A stretch of 38,231 bases of DNA from Streptomyces specialis. Lineage in GTDB: Bacteria > Actinomycetota > Actinomycetes > Streptomycetales > Streptomycetaceae. The notes beneath the pieces were generated by a model. It had not been told where the DNA came from and did not search any database. It saw nothing but the letters and a program-made list of their open reading frames with translations. The position numbers were made by a program, and so were the translations under genes. The stretch spans positions 55,941 through 94,171 of the forward strand of contig NZ_LN929893.1 of assembly GCF_001493375.1 (NCBI RefSeq). The letters are read 5' to 3'. Positions 1 to 7,748 of the stretch are shown here, in pieces. Position 1 is the first letter of the stretch. Each line of letters begins with the position of its first letter.

Positions 1-36
1 GCGACGGTGCGAACGGCACGTGTTCATATCGGATGG

Positions 37-69
37 GGGGCGGCAGGGTTAGATGTGTAGAAGAGGGAG
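37..69 (+). other. Degenerate Illumina Nextera (Tn5) adapter, assembly artefact
   Basis: Bases 51-69 match the Tn5 mosaic end AGATGTGTATAAGAGACAG at 16 of 19 positions. The 14 bases before it match the Nextera read-1 segment TCGTCGGCAGCGTC at 9 of 14 (hand counts, no gaps). Bases 1-36 may also be adapter-derived, because short blocks resemble the P5 sequence, but this is weak. The sequence to the left of about position 70 should not be trusted as genomic. Confidence 0.8.
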
Positions 70-172
70 GGCTGGGTGGTGCGGTCACGGGGCACAACAT
101 TAGGCGGTGCCACCGACAACGCCGGTCCGCCGCCGGCGGGCGGGGCCGTGCCGGCGGCCCGGTGAGGGGCCG

Positions 173-2233
173 TCAGCGGTCCGGCCGGTGGGTGCGGGCC
201 AGGAGCAGGGCGACGTCGTCCTCGGGGGTGGTGCGGCGCAGGCCGCCGAGGATCGCGTCGCAGGTCTCCTCCAGCGGCCGGGGCGCGCCGGCCAGCAGCC
301 GCGTCATGGCGCGCAGGCCGACGTCGAGGGAGGTGCCGCGTTCCTCGACCAGGCCGTCGGTGTACAGGGCGACGGTGCTGCCGGGTGGCAGGCGGCGCCG
401 TTCGGTGACGAAGGGGACGCCGCCGACGCCGAGCGGCACGGCGTTGGGCAGGTCGAGGAGTTCGGCGGTGCCGTCGGGGCCGACGAGGACCGGCGGCAGG
501 TGCCCGGCGCTGGACATCTCGCACCAGCCGTCGCGCGGTTCCCAGACGGCGTAGACGCAGGTGGCGATGGAGTCGCCGAGGGAGGTGGCGATGCCGTCGA
601 GGTGGCTGAGGAGTTCGCCGGGCGGCAGGTCGAGGAGGGCCAGCGCGCGGATGGTGGAGCGGAGCTGGCCCATGATGGCGGCGGCGCGGACGCCCTTGCC
701 CATGACGTCGCCCACGACCAGGCCCACCCGGTCGCCGCCGAGCTGGAGCACGTCGAACCAGTCGCCGCCGACCTCGCTGACGGCCGGGAGGTAGCGGCAG
801 GCGATGTCGATGCCGGGGCGGTCGCGCGGCAGGCGGGGCAGGAGGCTGCGCTGGAGGGTGAGCGCGGTGGCGCGTTCCCGGCCGTAGAGGCGGGCGTTGT
901 CGACGCTGATGGCGGCGCGGGCGGCGAGTTCGGTGGCGAGGGCGACGTCCTGTTCGTCGAACGGGCGCGGATTGCGGGTGCGGCACAGGCTGAGGGTGCC
1001 GAGTACCTCGCCGCGGGCGGTGAGGGGGACGGCGAGGTAGGAGTGGACGCCGACGCCGGCGAAGACCCGGGCGGCCTCCTCGTTCCTGGCGATGTGACGC
1101 AGCGCCGGGGCGTGCAGCCGGGCCAGCAGGATGGGTCTGGCCTCGCGGACGCACTGGGTGATGGTGCGGAACGGGCCGTAGGAGTCGGTCTCGCCGATCC
1201 GGTACGCGGTCCGTCCGGCGTCGGTGCCCTGCCCGGCGGCGACGGCCAGGGCGCGGAACAGCGCGGAGCCGTCGGCCTGTACGGGGGGCGCCGTCTCGCC
1301 GCCCAGCACCGCGTCGAGGACGTCCACGGCGGCGAGGTCGGCCAGTCGCGGCACGACGACCTCGGCGAGTTCGCGGGCGGTGCGCGGCAGGTCGAGGGTG
1401 GTGCCGATGCGGGTGCCGGCGTCGGCGATGCCGGCGAGCCGTTCGCGCGCGGCGGCGATCTCGGCGTCGGCGCGCTGGCGTTCGGTGACGTCGATGGCGG
1501 AGCTGCCCACGCCGATGGTGCGGCCGGCCTGGTCGTCGACGCGGTAGTAGGAGACGGACCAGACGTGGTCGCGCTGCGGGTCGGCGGGGGTGCGGCCGGG
1601 GGTGCGCTGGTCGATCAGCGGCTCGCCGGTCTCCAGGACGTGCCGCATGGCCGCCTCGATCCCGGCGACGTCGGTGGCGCTGAGCACGTCGCCGTAGCGG
1701 CGGCCGAGGAGGGCTTCGGCGGGCAGGCCGTTGATGCGTTCCAGCGCGGGGTTGACGCGCAGCCAGCGCAGGTCGGTGTCGAACAGCGCCAGTCCGACCG
1801 GGGACTGGTTGATCAGGCTGAGCGACAGCGCGAGGTCGATCTCCAGGCGCCGCAGGGTCGCGGTGTCGGCGGCGTGGGCGAGGATCAACGGCGCGCCGTG
1901 CGGGTCGTTCAGGCGCCGGCCGCGGAACTCGACCCGGCGGACCGTGCCGTCGGCGCACCGCACGGGCACGACCCCGGTCCACGCGCCGCCCGTCCAGGTC
2001 CGTTCGAAGCAGCGTTCCACGGCGTCCCGTTGCCGGTCGGGCGCCAGGACGTCGGCGGCGCGGCGGCCGAGGACGTCCTCGGCCCGGTGGCCGAAGAGGG
2101 CCTCCGCCTCCGGACTCCCCAGCTCGATGCCGCCGGCGCCGTCCAGGACGAGGACGGCGACCCGCACCTCGTCCAGCAGCCCGCCCGGTGTGGCGCCCAG
2201 GCCCGAGGGTCGCGTCGGCGCGTGGTCGGCCAT
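173..2233 (-). CDS. PAS-PAS-GAF SpoIIE-type PP2C serine phosphatase
   Basis: A 686-residue cytosolic Mn/Mg-dependent phosphatase of the SpoIIE/RsbU kind, which dephosphorylates anti-sigma-factor antagonists in partner switching. Two PAS domains lie at about residues 15-125 and 145-255; the second contains the string LALFDTDLRWLRVNPALE. A GAF domain spans about 280-450. The PP2C domain spans about 465-682, with GGDWFD at 489-494, a GDVMGKG loop, YTDGLVE and a closing EDDVALLLAR. All metal-binding aspartates are present. The ATG start at 2233 lies 10 bases downstream of the stop of the phosphatase gene at 2244-4721, so the two are probably one transcript. There is no transmembrane segment, so the input is probably a soluble ligand, redox state or partner protein. 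The target is unknown. Confidence 0.93.
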   Translation of the reverse strand: MADHAPTRPSGLGATPGGLLDEVRVAVLVLDGAGGIELGSPEAEALFGHRAEDVLGRRAADVLAPDRQRDAVERCFERTWTGGAWTGVVPVRCADGTVRRVEFRGRRLNDPHGAPLILAHAADTATLRRLEIDLALSLSLINQSPVGLALFDTDLRWLRVNPALERINGLPAEALLGRRYGDVLSATDVAGIEAAMRHVLETGEPLIDQRTPGRTPADPQRDHVWSVSYYRVDDQAGRTIGVGSSAIDVTERQRADAEIAAARERLAGIADAGTRIGTTLDLPRTARELAEVVVPRLADLAAVDVLDAVLGGETAPPVQADGSALFRALAVAAGQGTDAGRTAYRIGETDSYGPFRTITQCVREARPILLARLHAPALRHIARNEEAARVFAGVGVHSYLAVPLTARGEVLGTLSLCRTRNPRPFDEQDVALATELAARAAISVDNARLYGRERATALTLQRSLLPRLPRDRPGIDIACRYLPAVSEVGGDWFDVLQLGGDRVGLVVGDVMGKGVRAAAIMGQLRSTIRALALLDLPPGELLSHLDGIATSLGDSIATCVYAVWEPRDGWCEMSSAGHLPPVLVGPDGTAELLDLPNAVPLGVGGVPFVTERRRLPPGSTVALYTDGLVEERGTSLDVGLRAMTRLLAGAPRPLEETCDAILGGLRRTTPEDDVALLLARTHRPDR

Positions 2234-2243
2234 CGGCGCCGCC

Positions 2244-4721
2244 CTATCCCTGGTCCAGGAGCTGCTCGGTCCAGATGGTCTTGCCGGAGGCGGTGTAGCG
2301 GCTGCCCCAGCGGTGGGCGAGCTGGGCGACCAGGAACAGGCCCCGGCCGCCCTCGTCGGTGGGGCGGGCGCGGCGCAGGGGCGGCTGGGTCTCGCTGGGG
2401 TCGGACACCTCGCAGACCAGGGTCTCGTTCCTGATCAGGCGCAGGCCGACGGGGCCGCCCGCGTAGCGGATGGCGTTGGTGACGAGTTCGCTGACGATGA
2501 GTTCGGTGGAGAACATGTTCTCCGTCAGGTCCCAGTCCTTGAGCTGGGCGAGGACGCGGTCCCTGGCCTCGCCGACGATCGTGGGCTCGGCGGGGAAGTG
2601 CCAGTCGGCGACGGCGCCCTCGGGGAGGCTCGCGACGCGGGCGACGAGCAGGGCCACGTCGTTGTCCGGTGCCCGGCCGGGCAGCAGGTCGTCCAGCACG
2701 CCCTGGCCGACGGCGGCCGGGGTGGCGCCGGCCGCCGCGCCGTCGGCGACCCGCGCGCACAGCGCGGCCAGGCGGCGGCGCCTGGCCGCGCCGCCGTCGT
2801 CGGGCGGGTCGCCGGCGTGGGTGACGAGTTCGTCGCTGAAGAAGGCGAGGAAGCTGCCGGGGTCGAGCCGGAGCCGCACGGTCTCGAACGGGCTGCCGCC
2901 GACGCCCAGCGGCGGCCCGGCCTTCAGGCCGACGACCTCGGCGCCCTCGCCGGGCCGGGCGACCACGGGCGGCACGCGGCCCGCCCCGGCCATGGCGCAC
3001 TCGCCGCTGATCGGGTCGTAGACGCAGTACAGGCAGGTCGCGCCGACGGCGCCGCCGCGTCCGGCGCCGGGGGCCGGTTCGACGTCGGCCAGCCGGATCG
3101 CCAGGTCGTCGAGGCGGGTGAGCAGTTCGTCGGGGGCGATGTCGAGGTCGGCGAGGGTCTGCACGGCGGTCCGCAGCCGGCCCATGGTGGCGGTGGCGTT
3201 GAGGCCGTGCTCGGCGACGTCGCCGATGACGAACGCGACGCGGGCGGAGGAGAGCGGGATGACGTCGTACCAGCTTCCGCCGATCCCGGCGGCGGTCCCG
3301 GCCGGGACGTAACTGCCGGCCGTCCGTACGGCGCTGACCTCGAACGTGGGCTCGGGCAGCAGGCTGCGCTGGAGCGTCTCCAGGGTGCGGTGCTCGCGGG
3401 TGTAGCGCCGGGCGTTGTCGACGCTGAGGGCGGCCCGGGTGCCGATCTCCTCGGCGAACTCGGCGTCGGCCCGGTTGAACGGGGGCCGGTCGGCGGAGCG
3501 CCACAGCGCGATGGCGCCGAGCACCTGGCCCCGGGCGTGGAGCGGTACGACCATCCGGGTGCCGCTTCCGGCGGGCGGCATCAGCAGGGCGGTCGGCGGG
3601 GGTTGCGGGCTGCCCTCGGCGGCGATGTCCGGCCCGACCGCGCGGGCCCGGATGTCCGGCAGTCCCGGGTCCCTGAGCACGCCGCCGCGGTGCATCCGGT
3701 CGTCGTCGGCGAACCCGGGCGACCGGAAGACGGCTCCGGCCGGGTGCACGTCCGCCGGCCACTCCTGTCCGGCGGCGAGGGCGGCGATGCGCAGGACGGG
3801 GGTCTCCAGCAGCACCGCGCCGGTGTCGCCGCCGGAGAAGACGGCCTCGGCCAGGTCCACGGCGGCCAGGTCGGCGAAGGCGGGGACGAGGACGCGGGCC
3901 AGTTCCTCGGCGTTGCGGGTGACGTCGAGGGAGCCGCCCATGCGCCGGGCCGCGTCGTGCAGCAGCGCGATCCGGCGGCGGGCCAGGTGCTGTTCGGTGA
4001 TGTCGGTGAACAGGGCGGCGACGCCGATGAGGCACTCGTCGGAGTCCTGGAGCTGGAAGGCGGAGAGCGCCACCACGCGCTCGTGGGCGGGGGCGGACCG
4101 CAGGCGGGCGCTGTGCTCCTGGTTGACCACCGGGGTGCCGGTGGCGGCGACCTCCCGCAGCCGGTCCAGCAGCGCGGCCGCGTCCTCCTCGACGAGCACG
4201 CCGCCGAGCGGGAACGGTTCGCGGGGCCCGCCCCGGTCCCAGTCGTCCCCCGCCACGTCCTCGGTCGGGACGCTGACGCGGGTGAGGAGCAGGTCGGCGT
4301 CGTGGATGGCCAGTCCCACGGCGCTCTGCGCGAACAGCGCGCGGATCAGCCCGTCGTTCTCCTCCCGGAGCCGGGCGGCGGCGGCCGGGGTGACGGCCAC
4401 GAGCTGCCCGGGGCCTCCGTCGGGCCGCAGGGGCAGCACGTCGAGCCGGACCTGTTCGGTGCCGCCGTCCGGCAGACGCAGGGCGACGGTGCCGTGGCCC
4501 GCCTCGCCCAGTTCGGCCAGCTCGGCCAGGTCCGGCCACCCGTCGGGTTCGACGAGCAGGCCGGCGAGCCGCCGCCCGTGGAGCTGGGAGGCGGACCTGT
4601 GGAACACGCGCTCCACGCCCCGGGTGCACGCCACCACCGCGCCGCGCGCGTCGAGCACCAGCACGGCGGCCGGACCGCCTGGCAGGTGTTCGAGGTCGCC
4701 GGGATGCGGGCTCGTGCTCAC
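2244..4721 (-). CDS. PAS-GAF-PP2C phosphatase with C-terminal anti-sigma-like HATPase
   Basis: An 825-residue fusion that joins a SpoIIE phosphatase to an RsbW/SpoIIAB-like ATPase domain, so kinase and phosphatase halves of a partner switch may sit in one chain. PAS-like domains occupy about residues 12-110 and 115-250, GAF about 265-450, PP2C about 465-690 and HATPase about 705-822. The ATPase has the N-box ELIVSELVTNAIRYA, then EVSDPS and DEGGRGLFLV. The first PP2C motif reads GGSWYDV instead of GGDWYD; the second aspartate is kept, and GDVAEHG follows. I chose the GTG at 4721 because AGGAGG lies just upstream and the domain starts right after it, although the spacing of 3 bases is short. 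The open frame continues to 5450, but that part overlaps the divergent gene at 4923. The next gene starts 10 bases after this stop. Confidence 0.9.
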   Translation of the reverse strand: MSTSPHPGDLEHLPGGPAAVLVLDARGAVVACTRGVERVFHRSASQLHGRRLAGLLVEPDGWPDLAELAELGEAGHGTVALRLPDGGTEQVRLDVLPLRPDGGPGQLVAVTPAAAARLREENDGLIRALFAQSAVGLAIHDADLLLTRVSVPTEDVAGDDWDRGGPREPFPLGGVLVEEDAAALLDRLREVAATGTPVVNQEHSARLRSAPAHERVVALSAFQLQDSDECLIGVAALFTDITEQHLARRRIALLHDAARRMGGSLDVTRNAEELARVLVPAFADLAAVDLAEAVFSGGDTGAVLLETPVLRIAALAAGQEWPADVHPAGAVFRSPGFADDDRMHRGGVLRDPGLPDIRARAVGPDIAAEGSPQPPPTALLMPPAGSGTRMVVPLHARGQVLGAIALWRSADRPPFNRADAEFAEEIGTRAALSVDNARRYTREHRTLETLQRSLLPEPTFEVSAVRTAGSYVPAGTAAGIGGSWYDVIPLSSARVAFVIGDVAEHGLNATATMGRLRTAVQTLADLDIAPDELLTRLDDLAIRLADVEPAPGAGRGGAVGATCLYCVYDPISGECAMAGAGRVPPVVARPGEGAEVVGLKAGPPLGVGGSPFETVRLRLDPGSFLAFFSDELVTHAGDPPDDGGAARRRRLAALCARVADGAAAGATPAAVGQGVLDDLLPGRAPDNDVALLVARVASLPEGAVADWHFPAEPTIVGEARDRVLAQLKDWDLTENMFSTELIVSELVTNAIRYAGGPVGLRLIRNETLVCEVSDPSETQPPLRRARPTDEGGRGLFLVAQLAHRWGSRYTASGKTIWTEQLLDQG

Positions 4722-4922
4722 GTTCCTCCTCGGGCTCCGGCCGGTGGCGGCGGCCCTCCCCTCCCCCACTGTCGCGGAGACGGCCCCGGGCTGCGACTCG
4801 GCCGGGCACGGGAGGCGGGCGGGCATCGGCCGGAGGTGGAATGCGGTGATATGAGATGAAATGAGGTGGAATGGAAATGGAAGGAAAGGCGAACGATGTC
4901 CCGGCCAGGAGGAGGCTCGGCG

Positions 4923-5387
4923 ATGACGGCACCACGGCGGCTGCTGCGGGTCCTGCCCACCGACCACCGCGAGCGGCTGATGGATCTCGCCCGGGAGGTC
5001 TCCTTCGGCCAGGGCGAGCGGATCTTCGAGGAGAAGGGGCGGGCCGACCGGTTCTGGATCGTCCGCTCCGGCACGGTCACGCTGGATCTGCGGCTGGCCG
5101 GTCCGAAGCCCACGGGCGTCTCCTCGCTCGCCACGGGCGATCTGCTGGGCTGGTCGTGGCTCTTCCCGCCCTACGAGTGGGACTTCGGCGCGGAGGCGCT
5201 GAGCCCGGTGCGGGCGTACGAGTTCGAGGGCGCGGCGGTCCAGGCCGTGTGCGACGAGGACCCCGCGTTCGGCTACGCGCTGCTGCGGGTGATCGCGGAG
5301 ATCCTCGCCTACCGGGTGCGGGCGGCGCGGACCCGGCTGCTCGACCTGTTCGCGCCGCACGCGGGACAGGTGCAGGGGCCCATCTGA
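4923..5387 (+). CDS. Stand-alone cyclic-nucleotide-binding domain protein
   Basis: A 154-residue protein made almost entirely of a cNMP-binding (cupin-like) domain. It contains VSFGQGERIFEEKGRADRFW, a glycine-rich GDLLGWSWLFPP turn and a C-terminal helix EILAYRVRAARTRLLDLF. There is no helix-turn-helix, so it is not a classical Crp/Fnr activator; it may bind a partner protein in response to a nucleotide. The start at 4923 is chosen because AGGAGGAGG sits 7 bases upstream. In-frame alternatives are ATG at 4896 and GTG at 4866. It is divergent from the phosphatase at 2244-4721 across about 200 bp, and a perfect hairpin follows its stop at once. The ligand and partner are not visible in the sequence. 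Confidence 0.85.
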   Translation: MTAPRRLLRVLPTDHRERLMDLAREVSFGQGERIFEEKGRADRFWIVRSGTVTLDLRLAGPKPTGVSSLATGDLLGWSWLFPPYEWDFGAEALSPVRAYEFEGAAVQAVCDEDPAFGYALLRVIAEILAYRVRAARTRLLDLFAPHAGQVQGPI

Positions 5388-5391
5388 CGAT

Positions 5392-5415
5392 CCGCCCGGC
5401 CTGTCGGCCGGGCGG
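5392..5415 (+). terminator. Hairpin terminator after the cNMP-domain gene
   Basis: A perfect 10-base inverted repeat, CCGCCCGGCC and GGCCGGGCGG, flanks the tetraloop TGTC. It begins 5 bases after the stop codon at 5385-5387. It lacks a U tract, as is common for actinobacterial terminators. Confidence 0.75.
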
Positions 5416-5435
5416 CCGGTCAGACGGGTTCGGCG

Positions 5436-5605
5436 CCGTCCCGTATCCACATCTGGCGCTGTCGGCGGCGAGGGGGGGTGACCTGCCCTGGGTCGGGGGC
5501 GTGTCGAAGACCTCGACCTGCGGGGCGTGCGTCAGCGGCGGTGAGGTTGTGTCGGTCGCGCGATCGTCATCTTCGCCGGGGGGGCCAGATGGGTAAAAGA
5601 GACGG
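5436..5605. other. Nextera adapter pair in inverted arrangement, assembly artefact and possible misjoin
   Basis: Bases 5436-5454 match the reverse mosaic end CTGTCTCTTATACACATCT at 15 of 19, and 5455-5468 match GACGCTGCCGACGA at 10 of 14. Bases 5573-5586 match TCGTCGGCAGCGTC at 9 of 14, and 5587-5605 match AGATGTGTATAAGAGACAG at 16 of 19. The roughly 100 bases between have no gene and are probably index, flow-cell or junk sequence. To the left is the terminator of one gene; to the right is the 3' end of the SGNH hydrolase, which runs into the adapter without a stop. Physical continuity across this block is not supported. Confidence 0.87.
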
Positions 5606-6471
5606 GGCGTGGCGGTGGGGGCGGGGGGGGCGGTCAGGGTCGCCAGGGCGGCCACCGTGGCGTCCCGGGCGGCGCGGTCCAGTGCCTCCCCGGTGCCGGC
5701 CAGCCGGTGCCGGGTCTCGGCGGCGGCCAGCCGCAGCAGGTCAGGCAGCAGGTCGGTGGAGCGGGCGGCGACCCAGCGGGGCCCGCGCGTCGCCAGCCAC
5801 CAGGCGCCCGCGCTGCGCCGGGGCGCCGGCCGGTCGGGGGTCGCGGCCGGCGGCGGCCCGGCGGCGAGGCCGCGGGCGGCCAGCGCGGCGTGGAACTCGC
5901 GGGCCAGCAGGCGGTGCCCGAGTTCGGACGGGTGCAGCCGGTCCACGCTCCACGCGGCCCGGTCGGCGACCAGCGGGTGGTCGGCGAGGTGCGCGTGCAC
6001 CGCGCCGTGGCGCCACGACAGGTGGTGCACCACGTCGTTGAGCGCCCGCATGCGCCGCGCGAGCGGCTGTGCGAGGGCGCGCGGCAGACGCAGCATGCGC
6101 CCCGGGTCGGGCAGGCAGGCGGTCAGCACGACCGCGCCCTCGGCCGTCAGGGCGCCCATCACCGTGTCGAGGTCGCGGGCGGCCTCCCCGATGTCGAACG
6201 CGCCGCGCAGCGTGTCGTTGCCGCCGACGATGACGGAGGCGTACCGGGGCCGCAGCGCACGGGCCGCGGCGAGCTGCTCGCCGGCCGCGTCGGCGGTACG
6301 GGCGCCGCTGCGGGCGAGGTTGACCAGGCGCACGGGCCGGTCCACGGGGCCGAGCCGGGGGGCGAGCAGCGGGGCGAAGCCCCGCCACCCGCCGCCGGGC
6401 AGGGCGTCGCCGAGTCCCTCGGTGAGCGAGTCGCCCAGGGCGGCGAACCGGTCGGGCGGGCCGCCGCTCAT
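5606..6471 (-). CDS. SGNH/GDSL hydrolase, 3' end cut by adapter sequence
   Basis: A lipase/esterase or acetyl-esterase of the SGNH family, about 288 residues before the reading frame enters the adapter. Block I is GDSLTEG with the nucleophile Ser15, block III is VGGNDTLR, and block V is DRLHPSELGH with the Asp-x-x-His pair. After about residue 215 comes a C-terminal extension (RGPRWVAARSTDLLPDLLRL) outside the core fold. Its ATG at 6471 overlaps the stop of the upstream glycosyltransferase as ATGA, so translation is coupled and the hydrolase probably acts on the same glycan or glycolipid. The true stop is missing: the frame continues through adapter-derived codons (RLFYPSGP) and beyond. No signal peptide is visible. 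Confidence 0.82.
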
Positions 6472-7748
6472 CGTTCGCCGCCGTCGGCCACCGGGCCCCG
6501 GGGCCGCGGTGCCGCGGCCGTGCCGGCCGCGGTGGCGCGCGCGGCCGGGGCCGCGTCGAGGGCGGCGAGGAACGCGTCGACGGCGGCGCTCCACGGGAAC
6601 TGCTCCGCCCGCGCCCGGGCCGCCGCCCGGCGCGCCGCCTCGGGGCGGGCGAGCAGCCGCGACACACCGTCCGCGAACGCCGCGCCGTCGCCGTCGCCGT
6701 CGGCGCTGGTGCCCGCCGCGCCGAGCAGCGCGGGCACGGCCGAACGGGAGCTGGCCACCACGGGCGTGCCGCACGCCAGCGCCTCCATCGCGGCCAGCCC
6801 GAACGTCTCGGCCGGGCCGGGCGCCAGCACGATGTCGGCGGTCGCCTGGAGGACGGCGAGGTCGGCGGGGTCGCCGACGTGTCCGGCGAACAGGACGGGC
6901 AGGTCCTCGCTCCGCGCCCGTTCGCGCAGCCGCCCGCCCAGCGGGCCCTCGCCCGCGATCACCAGGGTGGCGTCCACGCCGCGCCGCAGCAGTTCGCCGA
7001 GCGCGTCGAGGGCGAGCCCGGGGCGCTTCTCCGGGGAGAGCCGCGAGCACATCACCAGCAGGACCCGGGCGTCCCCGGCCAGCTTCCGGCGCAGTTCCGC
7101 GTCGCGCAGCCCGGGCCGGCAGCGGCGCAGGTCCACGCCGAGCGGCGCGCGCACCACGTTGCGCGCCCCCACCCGCTGGAACTCCCGGGCCGCCCACTCC
7201 GTCGTGCACACCACCCGGGTGTAGGCGTGCGCCGTGCGGAGGTTGAGCCGGTCCGCGGCCCCGCGGCACAGTCCGCCGGGCAGACCCCAGGTGGCCAGCA
7301 CGCCGTCCACGCTCTCGTGGGAGACCATCACCGCCGGGACCCGGTGGCGCCGGGCCCACGCCCCCGTCCAGCGCAGCGTCGTGCGGTCGGAGACCTCCAG
7401 CCGGTCGGGGGCCAGCGCGGCCAGCAGCGCCGCCAGCCGCCGCCGGTCGGTGAGCACCCGGTAGCCGCCGGTGCCGGGCACCACGCGGCCGGGCAGGGTG
7501 ATCACGCGGCCCTGCCCGGTGCGCGTGTCGCTCTCCCGCTCGCCGGGGACGATCAGCACCGGATCGTGCCCGGCCGCCAGGTAGCCCGCGCCCAGTTCGC
7601 GCAGCGCGGTGCGCAGCCCGCCGGAGGAGGGCGTGACGAAGTTCGCGAGACGGACGATGCGCAGCCCCCCGGCGCGCCCGGGACTCCCGGTGGGGTCGTC
7701 GGGGCCGTTCATGAAGGCGTTCACCGAGTCGCTGACGGGCGCGCTCAC
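6468..7748 (-). CDS. GT4-family (GT-B fold) glycosyltransferase
   Basis: A 426-residue retaining glycosyltransferase of the GT4 type, related to actinobacterial alpha-mannosyl/glucosyl transferases. The N-terminal acceptor domain includes VRLANFVTPSSGGLRTALRE. The C-terminal donor domain has SRLSPEKRPGLALDAL and the E-x7-E motif in ETFGLAAMEALACGTPVVAS. The GTG at 7748 overlaps the stop of the preceding glycosyltransferase by four bases (GTGA), and its own stop overlaps the SGNH hydrolase start (ATGA). An internal ATG at 7712 is possible but has no ribosome binding site. The donor and acceptor sugars cannot be read from the sequence. The tight coupling suggests sequential glycosylation of one lipid or cell-surface glycan. 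Confidence 0.88.
   Translation of the reverse strand: MSAPVSDSVNAFMNGPDDPTGSPGRAGGLRIVRLANFVTPSSGGLRTALRELGAGYLAAGHDPVLIVPGERESDTRTGQGRVITLPGRVVPGTGGYRVLTDRRRLAALLAALAPDRLEVSDRTTLRWTGAWARRHRVPAVMVSHESVDGVLATWGLPGGLCRGAADRLNLRTAHAYTRVVCTTEWAAREFQRVGARNVVRAPLGVDLRRCRPGLRDAELRRKLAGDARVLLVMCSRLSPEKRPGLALDALGELLRRGVDATLVIAGEGPLGGRLRERARSEDLPVLFAGHVGDPADLAVLQATADIVLAPGPAETFGLAAMEALACGTPVVASSRSAVPALLGAAGTSADGDGDGAAFADGVSRLLARPEAARRAAARARAEQFPWSAAVDAFLAALDAAPAARATAAGTAAAPRPRGPVADGGER

Noticed and set aside
1731..4859. 1042-codon plus-strand open frame over the two phosphatases
   Set aside because: No recognisable domain, biased composition, and it lies opposite two proteins with full PAS/GAF/PP2C motifs. 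Long antisense frames are normal at this G+C content.
4866..4922. Longer N-terminus for the cNMP-domain protein (GTG 4866 or ATG 4896)
   Set aside because: The extra residues (EWKWKERRT) come from the repetitive purine strip, whereas ATG 4923 has an excellent AGGAGGAGG at the right distance.
5470..5572. Small RNA or short gene between the two adapters
   Set aside because: It lies between two adapter copies of opposite orientation and has no coding or structural signal that would mark it as genomic.
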